Below, one piece after another: positions 1 through 9,148 of a stretch of DNA of 64,000 nt. Positions within the stretch are counted from its first letter, which is position 1. The number at the start of each line of letters is the position of its first letter. The notes beneath the pieces are model-generated. The model ran no database searches. It worked only from the letters and a program-made list of their open reading frames with translations, and was not told the DNA's origin. A program made the position numbers and the translations under genes. The DNA is from Marinobacterium mangrovicola (GTDB lineage Bacteria; Pseudomonadota; Gammaproteobacteria; Pseudomonadales; Balneatricaceae). The stretch covers positions 496,001 through 560,000 of the forward strand of contig NZ_SMFU01000008.1 in assembly GCF_004339595.1 (NCBI RefSeq), in the 5' to 3' direction.

Positions 1-428
1 TTCTGAACTTCAACACGCTGGGGCGTCGTCTGAGACTGGACTTTAGTGACCTGGTGGATAAGGGCGTCGCCTTTGATCGTCTTGCCGCCGATTATCGTTT
101 CGATAATGGCGTTGCCAGCAGTGAAACGCCGCTGTTGATGGAAGGGCCTTCCGCCAACCTCCGGGCTTCCGGCAGTATCGATTTTAATAATGAAACCGTT
201 GATAAGGATATCGACGTGGTGCTGCCGCTGACCAGTAATGTGCCGTTTGCGGCCGTGTTGCTGGGGGCGCCTCAGGTGGCCGGTGCGGTGTTCCTAATCG
301 ACAAGCTGATTGGTGATAAGCTGGAGCAGGTGACTACACTGGGTTATCACCTGAGCGGCGATTGGGGTGACCCGAAGGTAGAGCTGGATACCGCGCCACC
401 GCCAGAGAGGGAGATTGGCTTGCCATGA
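1..428 (+). CDS. yhdP: YhdP family AsmA-like envelope protein, C-terminal end (partial)
   Basis: The reading frame is open from the left edge (codons in phase with base 3) to a TGA that overlaps the next start, so only about the last 141 residues are present. The tail is hydrophobic near residues 80-95 of the visible part and ends in a GDWGDPKVEL strand, as in the C-terminus of YhdP/TIGR02099 proteins, very large inner-membrane-anchored AsmA-like proteins that help carry phospholipid to the outer membrane. The family assignment rests on this tail and on the next gene being a nitrilase homologue, the usual neighbour in Pseudomonas-type genomes. The ATG at 54 is internal, not the start. Confidence 0.75.
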   Translation, partial: LNFNTLGRRLRLDFSDLVDKGVAFDRLAADYRFDNGVASSETPLLMEGPSANLRASGSIDFNNETVDKDIDVVLPLTSNVPFAAVLLGAPQVAGAVFLIDKLIGDKLEQVTTLGYHLSGDWGDPKVELDTAPPPEREIGLP

Positions 429-1255
429 CAAAAGCCGCAGTCATTCAGATGGTTTCCACGTCGGCATTGGCCGCCAACCTAGAGCGAGCAGCGCATTTGC
501 TTCAGCAGGCCGCCGAGGCTGGCGCCAGGCTGGCGCTGCTGCCGGAAAACTTCGCCTTGTTTGATAGCGGCCTGGCTCGCTCTCTGGCAGAGGCAGAATA
601 TCGTGACCAGCCGGTTCAGACCTGGCTCGCCGAACAGGCGCGCAGCCTGGGTATCTGGATAGTGGCAGGCAGCTTGCCGGCTATCGATCGTCCTGATGGC
701 AGTTTGATCGAGGATGGCCGGGTGCGCAGCCGCATGCTGGTGGTGAATGATAGCGGAGATGTTGTAGCTCGTTACGACAAGCGTCATCTGTTCGACGTGG
801 ATGTGGGCGACGCCCAATCTCGTTATAGAGAGTCGGACAGATTCGAGCCCGGCGATGACGTGGCGGTAGTGGATTCACCGATCGGTGTGCTGGGTCTGAG
901 TATCTGTTATGACCTGCGTTTTCCGCTGCATTATCAGCGACTGCGCGAGCTGGGTGCCGAAGTGCTGCTGGTACCCTCCGCGTTTACTGCCGTGACCGGT
1001 GAGGCCCACTGGGAGGTTTTGCTCAGGGCCAGAGCGATCGAGACTCAGTGTTACTGCTTGGGTGCTGACCAGGGTGGCCAGCATACGCCAACACGACTCA
1101 CCTGGGGGCATTCGATGATCTTGTCCCCCTGGGGCGAGGTGCTCGGCTGTCATGAAACTGGCGAAGGCATAGTGCTCGCGGAGATTGATCTGCCCGGGCT
1201 GCATCGGCAGCGTGAGCAGATGCCGGTCTGGCAGCACCGGCGTGATCGCTGTTAA
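425..1255 (+). CDS. Carbon-nitrogen hydrolase of the Nit family
   Basis: A 276-residue nitrilase-superfamily amidase. The catalytic triad is visible as Glu41 (LLPENF), Lys119 (YDKRHLF) and Cys161 (SICYDLRFP), with the usual spacing, and length is normal for the family. Nit1/NIT2-like enzymes remove deaminated glutathione or omega-amido acids, a metabolite-repair role; that activity is inferred from the family. The ATG lies in an ATGA overlap with the yhdP stop, so the two are co-transcribed. In related genomes tldD follows this gene; here the next gene is darP on the opposite strand. Confidence 0.88.
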   Translation: MTKAAVIQMVSTSALAANLERAAHLLQQAAEAGARLALLPENFALFDSGLARSLAEAEYRDQPVQTWLAEQARSLGIWIVAGSLPAIDRPDGSLIEDGRVRSRMLVVNDSGDVVARYDKRHLFDVDVGDAQSRYRESDRFEPGDDVAVVDSPIGVLGLSICYDLRFPLHYQRLRELGAEVLLVPSAFTAVTGEAHWEVLLRARAIETQCYCLGADQGGQHTPTRLTWGHSMILSPWGEVLGCHETGEGIVLAEIDLPGLHRQREQMPVWQHRRDRC

Positions 1256-1292
1256 TCGTTTTTGTTACTAGAGTGTTATTTATCAGGCAGTT

Positions 1293-1820
1293 TCAGCCTT
1301 TCTCGCTAAGCTCGCGCAGGTAGCGGAACAGTTTGCGTGCCTGGGCGGGCGGCTTGTTCTGCTGGCGCTCTTTTTTGGCGTTGCGCACCAGCTGGCGCAG
1401 GTGCTGAATATCAGCCTGCGGATGTTCTTCGATATAGCGTTGCAGCACATCGTTATCGCCATCGATGAGGCGATCACGCCACTGCTCCAGGGCATGAAAA
1501 TGCTGGTTGTGGGCGGATGAGGCTGAATCGAACCGTTCCAGTACTTCGGCGATCGCATCTGCATCTTCGGTACGCATCAACTTGCCGATGAACTGCAGGT
1601 GGCGCTTGCGGGCACCGTGGGCGCTGATGCGGCTCATCTCTGCTACCGCTTCTGCGAGGCGTTCTCCCATGGGAACCTGGGCCTGCTGATCGGGGCGCAG
1701 GTCGGTGATCCGTTTGCCCAGTTCCTGCAGCGCTTCCATCTCCCGTTTGACCTGGCTGCGGCTTGGGCCAAAATCCTCTTCGTCGGACTCGAAGCCCGGC
1801 TTATCGTTAACGTTGCTCAT
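1293..1820 (-). CDS. darP: DarP (YjgA), 50S ribosome-associated assembly factor
   Basis: A 175-residue charged, helical protein of the DUF615/YjgA family, which binds late 50S precursors and helps maturation of the peptidyl transferase centre. The start is taken at the ATG reading MSNVNDKPG; the frame continues 19 codons upstream into mgtE, but those residues do not fit the family. The family signatures SRSQVKREMEALQELG near residue 20 and the basic C-terminus KLFRYLRELSE are present. It follows mgtE after only 4 bp, suggesting one transcript. In Pseudomonas darP sits between tldD and pmbA; neither is here. Confidence 0.9.
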   Translation of the reverse strand: MSNVNDKPGFESDEEDFGPSRSQVKREMEALQELGKRITDLRPDQQAQVPMGERLAEAVAEMSRISAHGARKRHLQFIGKLMRTEDADAIAEVLERFDSASSAHNQHFHALEQWRDRLIDGDNDVLQRYIEEHPQADIQHLRQLVRNAKKERQQNKPPAQARKLFRYLRELSEKG

Positions 1821-1824
1821 AAAC

Positions 1825-3177
1825 CTAACCAAAAAACAGGGTCGCCAGACCCAGAAATGCAAAGAAGCCCACCACATCGGTGATGGTCGTAAGTAGAACG
1901 CTGCCGGCCAGTGCAGGGTCGATGCCCGCTGATTTCAGGGCCATGGGCAACAGGGTGCCAGCCATGGCGCCGGCCAACAGGTTGATGATGATCGCCAATG
2001 CGATCACCACGCCCACGGTGGTATCGCCAAACCAGATCACCGCGACTACAGCAACAATCAGTGCCCAGAGCGCGCCGTTCAGGGCGCCGGCGATGAGTTC
2101 GCGGTTAAACAACCAGCCAATGTTACCACGTTCGATATGTCCCAGCGCCTGGCCTCTGATCATCAATGTCAGGGTCTGGCTGCCGGCGATGCCGCCCATG
2201 GAAGCGACGATCGGCATCAGTACGGCCAGGGCGACAACCTGCTCCAGGGTGTCTTCGAACAGCCCTATTACCGCTGAGGCAATAAAGGCGGTAATCAGGT
2301 TGATCCCGAGCCAGACCGCGCGTCGGCGTGTGGTACGAAATGCTGGTGCGAAGGTGTCCTCGTCATCGTCGAGGCCGGCCATACTCATCAGCGAGTGGTC
2401 GGCGTCCTCGCGAATCACATCGACCACGTCATCAATGGTGATTCGGCCCAGCAGGCGGCCGTTGTCATCGATTACCGGCGCCGAGACCAGATCCTCGTCC
2501 TCGAACAGACGGGCAACCTCCTGGTCCGGCAGGGTGGCGGGGATCGCCGCCTGTTCGGTGCGCATGATCTCGCGCACCATTACCTGAGGGTCTGATGTCA
2601 GCAGGCGAGTCAGCGGCAGCACCCCGATAAACGAGTCCTTGCGGCTGACCACAAACAGGCTGTCGGTGTCCTGGGGTACGTCGCTGTGGCGGCGTAGATA
2701 GCGGAGCACCGTTTCAACAGTGATATCCGGGCGGATGGTGACGGTATCGGTGTTCATCAGACCGCCGGCGGTATCTTCCGGGTAGGAGAGCAGCTTCTCG
2801 ACGCGCTTGCGGTTCTGCTTATCCATGATGCGCAGAACCTCTTTCATCAGCCGTTCCGGCATCTGCTGCATCATGTCGGCCATATCGTCCGAATCCAGCC
2901 CCTCGGTGGCTGCAAGCAGCTCGCTGGCATCCATGCGGCTGACGATATCAGCCTGGACGTCGTCGCCCAGGTGCTGGAGTACCTTACCCTCGTTTTCCTT
3001 GCTGACCAGGTTCCATAGAATCTGGCGTTCGCGCGGAGGCGTCTTTTCCAGCAGCTTGGCGGCTTCAACCGGCCTCAGCCCTTTATTCAGCATGAAGCGC
3101 ATACGCTTCAACTCGCCGCTGTCGAGAGCGCTGCTGAGTTGTTCGAGGGTGTTGTTTTTGTCGGGCTGGTTGCTCAT
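1825..3177 (-). CDS. mgtE: MgtE magnesium transporter
   Basis: A 450-residue channel-like Mg2+ importer of the inner membrane. The order is an N-terminal helical MgtE_N superhelix (about residues 25-130), a pair of CBS domains that sense cytosolic Mg2+ (about 135-255), a connecting helix, and five membrane helices (about 285-450) containing the conserved pore motif region SMGGIAGSQTL. Length equals that of well-studied members (about 450). Its neighbour upstream is ptsO after 74 bp. No Mg2+-responsive leader can be recognised in that gap. Confidence 0.95.
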   Translation of the reverse strand: MSNQPDKNNTLEQLSSALDSGELKRMRFMLNKGLRPVEAAKLLEKTPPRERQILWNLVSKENEGKVLQHLGDDVQADIVSRMDASELLAATEGLDSDDMADMMQQMPERLMKEVLRIMDKQNRKRVEKLLSYPEDTAGGLMNTDTVTIRPDITVETVLRYLRRHSDVPQDTDSLFVVSRKDSFIGVLPLTRLLTSDPQVMVREIMRTEQAAIPATLPDQEVARLFEDEDLVSAPVIDDNGRLLGRITIDDVVDVIREDADHSLMSMAGLDDDEDTFAPAFRTTRRRAVWLGINLITAFIASAVIGLFEDTLEQVVALAVLMPIVASMGGIAGSQTLTLMIRGQALGHIERGNIGWLFNRELIAGALNGALWALIVAVVAVIWFGDTTVGVVIALAIIINLLAGAMAGTLLPMALKSAGIDPALAGSVLLTTITDVVGFFAFLGLATLFFG

Positions 3178-3251
3178 GCCGGGAAGATCGCTGCGCTCTT
3201 GGAGGGTGTCGGGTGTAACGGAAAGTATAGCGGCGCGGGAGGGCGGTGGAT

Positions 3252-3521
3252 CTACTCGGGCTCGTCGAAGCGGTTGTTAATCAGGGTTTCGATAGCCTCA
3301 AGCGCCTGGTCTTCATCTTCACCAGAAATCAGAAAGGTGAGGTCGGTGCCCTTGGATGCGGCCAGCATCATGACGGCCATAATACTTTTGCCATCTACCT
3401 GGCGGCCGTCTTTCTCAATCTTGATTTCGCTGGAAAAATGCCCTGTGGTATTGATCAGCTTGGCTGCGGCCCTGGCGTGGAGGCCGAGTTTATTGATGAT
3501 TGTTAGTTGTTTTTCGATCAT
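3252..3521 (-). CDS. ptsO: Nitrogen-PTS phosphocarrier NPr
   Basis: An 89-residue HPr-fold protein with the phospho-accepting histidine His15 in KLGLHARAA and the regulatory-site region GKSIMAVMMLAAS. It shuttles phosphate from PtsP to PtsN. The context ptsN-rapZ-ptsO downstream of rpoN and hpf is the classical nitrogen-PTS cluster and excludes a sugar-PTS HPr. It lies 25 bp after rapZ and is probably the last gene of the rpoN transcript, unless mgtE and darP are also read through. Confidence 0.95.
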   Translation of the reverse strand: MIEKQLTIINKLGLHARAAAKLINTTGHFSSEIKIEKDGRQVDGKSIMAVMMLAASKGTDLTFLISGEDEDQALEAIETLINNRFDEPE

Positions 3522-3546
3522 CGGGTTTCCTGGTGGCGGGCGGCTG

Positions 3547-4404
3547 TCAGGTCAGTTCGCGGTGACGGACGTGAACATTATCCATAAGTTGGCCGAAATG
3601 ACCAGCGAGATGCTCAGCGATGTAGACAGAGCGATGCTGGCCGCCGGTGCAGCCGATCCCGATTGTGATATAGCTGCGGTTATTCTGTTTGAACAGTGGA
3701 ATCCAGCGCTCCAGAAAATCACGGATATCGCCGATCAGCTGCGGTACCTCCGGTGAGTTCTCGAGGAACTCGATGACCGCCTGGTCCTGGCCGGTGTAAC
3801 CGCGCAGGTCTGGAATCCAGTAAGGATTGGGGAGCATACGCACGTCAAAGGTAAAGTCCACATCCAGCGGCACGCCGTGCTTGAATCCGAAGGACTCGAA
3901 CTGAACCGACAGGCTCTGCTCGCTACGCTGAGCGATGCGCAGTTTGATGGTGTCCCGCAGTTCGTAAAGCGTTAGTCGGGTGGTGTCGACGCGAATATCT
4001 GCGAGGCTGGCGATCGGTTCAAGTAGTTCGCGCTCGTAGCTGATCGCTTCCTGAAGGCCAGATTGGCTGGTCGACAGTGGGTGTTTGCGTCGCGTGGCGC
4101 TGTAGCGCTTGATCAGCGTAGGTTCTGCTGCATCCAGGTAAAGTATCTCGCAGCTAAGATCGCTGCGTTTCGAAAGTTCACCGATGATGTCGGGGAAAGC
4201 ATGCAGGTTGCTGACCAGATTACGTGCGTCGACGCTGACTGCCAGACGGCCCGGATGTTCCGGATCGTCCAGCATCTGTTCAATCAGGTCAGGGAGTAGG
4301 CGTGCCGGCAGGTTATCGATGCAGTAAAAGTCTACATCCTCAAGCGCCTGCAGGGCCGTGCTCTTGCCAGAGCCTGAACGGCCGCTGATAACGACCAGTT
4401 TCAT
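3547..4404 (-). CDS. rapZ: RapZ, RNase adapter / nucleotide-binding protein
   Basis: A 285-residue protein with an N-terminal P-loop (GRSGSGKST, residues 8-16) and the typical C-terminal region with CTGGQHRSVYIAEHL. In enterobacteria RapZ delivers GlmZ sRNA to RNase E and binds GlcN6P, controlling amino-sugar synthesis. The start is the ATG whose A overlaps the ptsN stop (ATGA); 21 further in-frame codons upstream lie inside ptsN and do not belong to the family. Whether a GlmZ-like sRNA exists here cannot be told from the window. Confidence 0.95.
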   Translation of the reverse strand: MKLVVISGRSGSGKSTALQALEDVDFYCIDNLPARLLPDLIEQMLDDPEHPGRLAVSVDARNLVSNLHAFPDIIGELSKRSDLSCEILYLDAAEPTLIKRYSATRRKHPLSTSQSGLQEAISYERELLEPIASLADIRVDTTRLTLYELRDTIKLRIAQRSEQSLSVQFESFGFKHGVPLDVDFTFDVRMLPNPYWIPDLRGYTGQDQAVIEFLENSPEVPQLIGDIRDFLERWIPLFKQNNRSYITIGIGCTGGQHRSVYIAEHLAGHFGQLMDNVHVRHRELT

Positions 4405-4871
4405 CAAGCCCCCAAAGTCTCCGCAAGTTTGATGAAGGTGGAGTAGAGCTCCGCATTGCTTTCGCAACTACGCAGTTTGTCCCTCACATCACTCTGGCTG
4501 AACAGTTCAGCCAGCCCCGCGAGGGTCTGCAGATGCTCCTCGGCACCGTCTTCAGGTACCAGCAGGAAGCAGAGCAGATCCACCGGCTTATTGTCGATGG
4601 CATCGAAATCGATCGGTGTGGCGGGCGTCATCAACAGGGCAACGGCTGAAGTGCAGTTGGCCAGTCGGCAATGCGGGATCGCCACGCCGTCTCCTATACC
4701 GGTGCTGCCGAGTCGTTCACGGTTCAGCAGGCCGGAGAAGATCTCTTCCGAAGGGGGATTAGCAGACTGGCCAGCGAGGGTGTCGCTGGCCAGTTCGAGG
4801 GCTCTTTTTTTGCTAACGACATCGGCGTGACAGAGAATGCGCGATTCGTTCAGCAGTTCAGTTAAGTTCAT
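4404..4871 (-). CDS. ptsN: PtsN, nitrogen-regulatory EIIA component
   Basis: A 155-residue EIIA-Ntr protein. The phosphorylated histidine is His67 in the motif GDGVAIPHCRL, preceded by the usual RERLGSTGIG. It is the terminal acceptor of the PtsP-NPr-PtsN chain and regulates potassium transport and other targets by protein binding. The gene sits between hpf (28 bp) and rapZ (4-bp overlap), the standard order downstream of rpoN. Confidence 0.95.
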   Translation of the reverse strand: MNLTELLNESRILCHADVVSKKRALELASDTLAGQSANPPSEEIFSGLLNRERLGSTGIGDGVAIPHCRLANCTSAVALLMTPATPIDFDAIDNKPVDLLCFLLVPEDGAEEHLQTLAGLAELFSQSDVRDKLRSCESNAELYSTFIKLAETLGA

Positions 4872-4899
4872 TATCTGACAGGAGCGTCCGGTTTTCGGT

Positions 4900-5190
4900 T
4901 TATTTGTGCGCCTTCATCTTTTCCTTGTGCTTGATGATCTGGCGATCAAGTTTATCCACCAGTCCGTCGATGGCTGCATACATATCGTCGTGTTCGTGAG
5001 TCGCGAAAATCTGGCCGCCGGCAAGGTGAAGATCGGCTTCGGCCTGTTGACGCTGCTTCTCAACGCTCAGAGTCACCTGGGTGTTGGTGATGTTATCGAA
5101 GTGGCGCTCCAGTTTGTCAAACTTGGTACGAACATAGTCGTTGAGGGCATCGGTCAGTTCGACATGATGGCCAGTGATGTTGATCTGCAT
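4900..5190 (-). CDS. hpf: Short-form ribosome hibernation promoting factor
   Basis: A 96-residue HPF/YhbH-family protein, MQINITGHHVELTDALNDYV at the N-terminus and a lysine-rich tail. The short form binds the 30S decoding region and promotes 100S dimers in stationary phase. The start chosen has an AGGAG about 8 bp upstream; an alternative start 6 codons upstream would remove that Shine-Dalgarno spacing. The position directly after rpoN is conserved in gammaproteobacteria. Confidence 0.94.
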   Translation of the reverse strand: MQINITGHHVELTDALNDYVRTKFDKLERHFDNITNTQVTLSVEKQRQQAEADLHLAGGQIFATHEHDDMYAAIDGLVDKLDRQIIKHKEKMKAHK

Positions 5191-5242
5191 ACGTTTTCTC
5201 CTAGTCACAATGCACGCTTTTTTATCGTGCTTTCCACTTCAA

Positions 5243-6751
5243 TTAAACCAGACGCTTACGCTCATTAGAAGGCGGAATTGCCATCGCTTCACGATATTTT
5301 GCGATGGTACGTCTGGCCACATTGATTCCCTGTTCATCGAGCAGCTGAGCGATCTTGTTATCGCTCAGCGGTTTGCCTGGGTTTTCTGCTGAAACCAGCT
5401 TTTTGATCAATGCCCGGATAGCGGTGGAGGAGGCGGCTCCGCCATCAGAGGTACTGACGTGGCTGGAGAAGAAGTACTTCAGTTCGAAGATACCTCTCGG
5501 GGTGTGCATATATTTCTGAGTGGTGACGCGAGAGATGGTGGATTCGTGCATCTCAACCGCTTCTGCAATGTCGTGCAGCACCATCGGTTTCATCGCTTCT
5601 TCGCCGTGTTCGAGGAAGTCGGACTGGCGGGCGACGATTTCGGTGGCCACCTTGAGCAGGGTGTCGTTCCGGCTCAGCAGGCTCTTCAGGAACCAGCGCG
5701 CCTCCTGAAGATGGTTTTTCAAAAAGTTGTTATCGGCGCTGTTATCGGCGCGGCGGATCAGATCGGCATACTGGGCGTTAATGCGCAGCTTGGGTGCGGC
5801 GTCCGGGTTGAGGTTAACCACCCACTCGCCCTTGATCTTGGTAACCACTACATCGGGAATGACATATTCCGACTGGCTCGGGTTGATCATGGCACCAGGC
5901 TTGGGATTCAGCGACTGGATCAGGCGGATGATCTCCTGCAGTTGATCCTCTTTTACCCGCATGCGGCGCAGCAGCGTTTTATAGTCGTGGTTGCCAAGTA
6001 GTTGCAGGTGCTCACAGACCAGTCGCAGTGCGTCCTGCAAGAATGGAGTGTCGCTGGGTAGCTGGCGCAGCTGAATCGCCAGGCATTCGCTCAGGTCGCG
6101 GGCGGCAACGCCGGGTGGGTCAAACTGCTGTACGCGATGCAGTACCGCTTCGATCTCATCGAGCTCGGTTTCAGCGAACTCTTCCGGATACTGGTTAACG
6201 AACTGCTCGAGCAGTTCATCGGCGGATAGTGTCAGGTAACCGTCCGGCTCTATGCCGTCGATAATTGACTCGGCGACCAGTCGGTCACCCTCGCTCATTG
6301 GCGTCAGGTTAAGCTGCCAGAGCAGATGGTCCTGAAGCGTTTCGTCGCGAGTATCGTTATCGCCTGGCTCCCAGTCGTCATCCCTGGCAGGAGCTGAGGC
6401 GGCGGGTGTGGCCTGGTAGGTGTCGTCCCAGGAGCTATCGGTGGTCAGCTCGGAGGGGATGTCTTCACTCCAGCTGTCTTCGGGCGTGTCCTCATAGCTC
6501 TCTTCGCGCTCGGAGTCGCTGCTATCGGAAGCCTCGGGCTTTTCCTGGGTGTTATCGCGCTCGTTGCCGTCATCGCTGCCGGGGAGTTCGTTCTCCTCTT
6601 CGCTGACCTCGAGCAGCGGGTTGCTCTCCAGTGCCTGCTGGATCTCCTGCTGCAGGTCCAGCGTCGAGAGCTGCAGCAAGCGGATGGCCTGCTGCAGTTG
6701 CGGCGTCATGGTGAGTTGCTGACCGATTTTTAGCTGTAACGATTGCTTCAT
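5243..6751 (-). CDS. rpoN: RNA polymerase sigma-54 factor
   Basis: A 502-residue sigma-N protein. Region I is the Gln/Leu-rich start ([20 protein letters not shown]), followed by a long acidic region II (about residues 50-150, rich in D, E and S), the core-binding domain and the C-terminal DNA-binding part. The RpoN box [10 protein letters not shown] lies at residues 479-488. It directs transcription from -24/-12 promoters together with enhancer-binding ATPases. It follows lptB after 62 bp, the conserved order. Confidence 0.97.
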   Translation of the reverse strand: MKQSLQLKIGQQLTMTPQLQQAIRLLQLSTLDLQQEIQQALESNPLLEVSEEENELPGSDDGNERDNTQEKPEASDSSDSEREESYEDTPEDSWSEDIPSELTTDSSWDDTYQATPAASAPARDDDWEPGDNDTRDETLQDHLLWQLNLTPMSEGDRLVAESIIDGIEPDGYLTLSADELLEQFVNQYPEEFAETELDEIEAVLHRVQQFDPPGVAARDLSECLAIQLRQLPSDTPFLQDALRLVCEHLQLLGNHDYKTLLRRMRVKEDQLQEIIRLIQSLNPKPGAMINPSQSEYVIPDVVVTKIKGEWVVNLNPDAAPKLRINAQYADLIRRADNSADNNFLKNHLQEARWFLKSLLSRNDTLLKVATEIVARQSDFLEHGEEAMKPMVLHDIAEAVEMHESTISRVTTQKYMHTPRGIFELKYFFSSHVSTSDGGAASSTAIRALIKKLVSAENPGKPLSDNKIAQLLDEQGINVARRTIAKYREAMAIPPSNERKRLV

Positions 6752-6813
6752 ATATTACGCGATAGACTGATACTGAATCGGTTTGTTCGGCGCTCGGTCA
6801 GGGATCTGATCAT

Positions 6814-7536
6814 TCAGAGCCTGAACTGCTCGCCGAGATAGGCCTGGCGCACCTGCTGGTTTGCCAGGATCTGTTCCGGATTACCCTGAGCGAGAATGCC
6901 TCCATCACTTACAATATAGGCACGCTGGCAGATGTCGAGTGTCTCGCGGACATTATGATCCGTGATCAGCACGCCTATTCCTTTGTCCTGCAGGTGGCGT
7001 ACCGTCTGCTTGATATCTCCTACAGAGATCGGGTCGACGCCGGCGAAGGGCTCATCAAGCAGGATAAAACTGGGTTCTGTTGCCAGCGCGCGGGCGATCT
7101 CAACGCGGCGCCGCTCACCACCGGACAGGGACATCCCCAGACTCTTGGTCAGGTGGGTGATATGGAACTCTTCCAACAGTTCCTCGAGCTTGGCCTTGCG
7201 TTGTGCATTGTCCAGATCCTTGCGTGTTTCAAGGATCGCCTGCAAGTTATCGCTGACGCTGAGTTTGCGAAAGATCGATGCTTCCTGCGGCAGGTAGCCG
7301 ATACCGCGACGTGCACGCCCATGCATAGGTAGGCGGGTAATGTCGTCCTGATTGATACGTATCTGGCCGTGATCTGCCTTGACGAGCCCCACGATCATGT
7401 AGAAACAGGTGGTTTTGCCTGCGCCGTTGGGGCCTAGCAGGCCGACTACTTCGCCGCTACTGATTTCCAGGGATACATCACTCACCACCTGGCGACCCTT
7501 GTAGCTCTTGGCCAGGTGCAGGGCTTCCAGCTGCAT
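6814..7536 (-). CDS. lptB: LptB, ATPase of the LPS export ABC transporter
   Basis: A 240-residue ABC ATPase with Walker A GPNGAGKT (residues 35-42), signature [15 protein letters not shown], Walker B FILLDEP and the H-loop TDHNVRETL. LptB powers extraction of LPS from the inner membrane by LptFG and pushing along the LptC-LptA bridge. Its start overlaps the lptA stop by one base (TAATG), so translation is coupled. Confidence 0.97.
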   Translation of the reverse strand: MQLEALHLAKSYKGRQVVSDVSLEISSGEVVGLLGPNGAGKTTCFYMIVGLVKADHGQIRINQDDITRLPMHGRARRGIGYLPQEASIFRKLSVSDNLQAILETRKDLDNAQRKAKLEELLEEFHITHLTKSLGMSLSGGERRRVEIARALATEPSFILLDEPFAGVDPISVGDIKQTVRHLQDKGIGVLITDHNVRETLDICQRAYIVSDGGILAQGNPEQILANQQVRQAYLGEQFRL

Positions 7537-8051
7537 TATTCCTCTCCGCCCTGTTTCGGCTGAATCACCATCTGAACCCGCTGGTCACCGCTTTCGCTGC
7601 TGAATGCATCAACAATGGCCTGATCCATTTTGTACACGATGCGTTCGCCGGTAAAGACGTCTTTGCCCTGTTCGACGCGAGCCTCTTTGGTGATGGTGAC
7701 CTGCTTTTGATTGACCAGGTACTCCATACGCTGGCCGTAGGCGTGCGTCAGCGGGTCATCGCGCTTGGGTTGCTGCTCGAACTCTGCCGGGCGGCCAACC
7801 GAGACGATACGGTTAACTTCGCCGTTGGCATCACGGAACAGTTCGACCTGATCGCCGCGGATCTTCATTGTACCCTGCACAATTTCCACATCGCCGCGAT
7901 AGGTGGTGACGCCTGTACGGTCGTTCATGCTGGCGCTGTCTGCGCCGATGTGGATCGGCTGCGATGAATCTTCAGGAAGCGCCATGGCCGGTGATGTCAG
8001 CCAGAATGCAAGGCTGCAGATCACGGCTGGGATGTTCAGGTTAAGGCGCAT
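7536..8051 (-). CDS. lptA: LptA, periplasmic LPS transport protein
   Basis: A 171-residue OstA-fold beta-jellyroll protein that forms the periplasmic bridge for LPS. An N-terminal signal peptide ([17 protein letters not shown], cleavage probably after AMA) is followed by repeated beta-strands such as [18 protein letters not shown]. The ATG at 8051 is preferred because the signal peptide begins there; it overlaps the end of lptC by 11 bp. Longer in-frame starts inside lptC would spoil the signal peptide. Confidence 0.93.
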   Translation of the reverse strand: MRLNLNIPAVICSLAFWLTSPAMALPEDSSQPIHIGADSASMNDRTGVTTYRGDVEIVQGTMKIRGDQVELFRDANGEVNRIVSVGRPAEFEQQPKRDDPLTHAYGQRMEYLVNQKQVTITKEARVEQGKDVFTGERIVYKMDQAIVDAFSSESGDQRVQMVIQPKQGGEE

Positions 8052-8610
8052 TGTATCGTCCCCGTACATTTGAAAGCAGTTCCACTCGGCGCTCGTCGAA
8101 GTAAACTTCCAGGCCTGTACTTTCCGTTTGCTCACCGTTGCGGGTCAGGGTGACCAGCGCATCGGTTTCTGCATAATTCGTTTGCGGGAAGACGTTCAGC
8201 GTGCTGGTGGCCATCACTGAACCGGGCCCGGATTGCGGATTATGGTTAACCTCAACATCGCCTGCAAGCTGTATCTCGCTCTGGTCATCCAGGATCCAGC
8301 CTTCATTGGCCCGTATTTTGTATGTCCCACCTTCTTGCTGGGGCATATGGGCGACCGGCTGCTGCAGCTGGCTGGCGTTGCGGGCAGGGTAGTGATGCAT
8401 TTCACTGCTTTCCCAGCTGCGCTGAAAACTGCCATCTTCCCCCCAGTAGCGAGACTCCGTATCACGCATGAAGAAATCGTAGGTGGAGTTGGTCTCCTCT
8501 CGAACGACAGGAGTTTTAGGCATAGTGTTGCCACCCAGCCCCCACCAGACCAGGAACGGGGTGATAATCAGCAGTGCGATCAGCAGCCTGAGGCGTCCTG
8601 CGGTTAGCAC
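8041..8610 (-). CDS. lptC: LptC, membrane-anchored LPS transport protein
   Basis: A 189-residue single-pass protein: membrane helix at about residues 6-24 (LLIALLIITPFLVWWGL), then a periplasmic LptC jellyroll. It receives LPS from LptBFG and passes it to LptA. The start codon is GTG, one base after the kdsC stop (TGA C GTG), which indicates translational coupling. Sequence conservation is low in this family, so the call leans partly on its place between kdsC and lptA. Confidence 0.92.
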   Translation of the reverse strand: MLTAGRLRLLIALLIITPFLVWWGLGGNTMPKTPVVREETNSTYDFFMRDTESRYWGEDGSFQRSWESSEMHHYPARNASQLQQPVAHMPQQEGGTYKIRANEGWILDDQSEIQLAGDVEVNHNPQSGPGSVMATSTLNVFPQTNYAETDALVTLTRNGEQTESTGLEVYFDERRVELLSNVRGRYNAP

Positions 8611-8611
8611 G

Positions 8612-9148
8612 TCAGAGGTACTCCTCGAGAATCGGCGTCAGCTTCTCCTGTGCGGCGAGAATCAGCTCGCAGATTTCCCGTCCTGCGCCCTGGCCGCCGG
8701 GGGTGCTGCTGACCCAGTCGGCGTGTTGGCGAACATACCAGTGACCGTTGGGTACGGTAGCGCCGAAGCCGGCTGCGCGAATCGCACCCAGGTCCGGCAG
8801 GTCATCGCCAATGTATGCTGTGGATGCGGCGTCAAAACCGGTTTCCTGCCAGAGCTCTTCCAGCGCAATACGCTTATCTTCGCGGCCCTGTCGCAGGTAA
8901 TTGATACCCAGGGCTTCGGCGCGCAGTTCCACCTGCGGTGAGCGACGGCCGGTGATAATAGCGCTCTTGATGCCGCCCTTGTGCAGCAGCTTGATCCCCA
9001 GGCCGTCGAGGATGCTGAACGACTTGATCTCACGCCCATCGGCGAGGAAATTGAGCTGGCCGCTGTTAAGTATGCCGTCCACGTCAAAGACCACGAGGCC
9101 AATCTTTTTAAGCTTGGCGAGCTGCTCGGTAGATAGATTGTCCAGCAT
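8612..9148 (-). CDS. kdsC: KdsC, KDO-8-phosphate phosphatase
   Basis: A 178-residue HAD-family phosphatase (C0 type, no cap domain). The nucleophile and acid/base aspartates are Asp22 and Asp24 in VVFDVDGILNSG; the motif III acidic pair is in YIGDDLPDLG. It converts KDO-8-phosphate to KDO for LPS core synthesis. The ATG overlaps the kdsD stop (ATGA). Confidence 0.95.
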   Translation of the reverse strand: MLDNLSTEQLAKLKKIGLVVFDVDGILNSGQLNFLADGREIKSFSILDGLGIKLLHKGGIKSAIITGRRSPQVELRAEALGINYLRQGREDKRIALEELWQETGFDAASTAYIGDDLPDLGAIRAAGFGATVPNGHWYVRQHADWVSSTPGGQGAGREICELILAAQEKLTPILEEYL

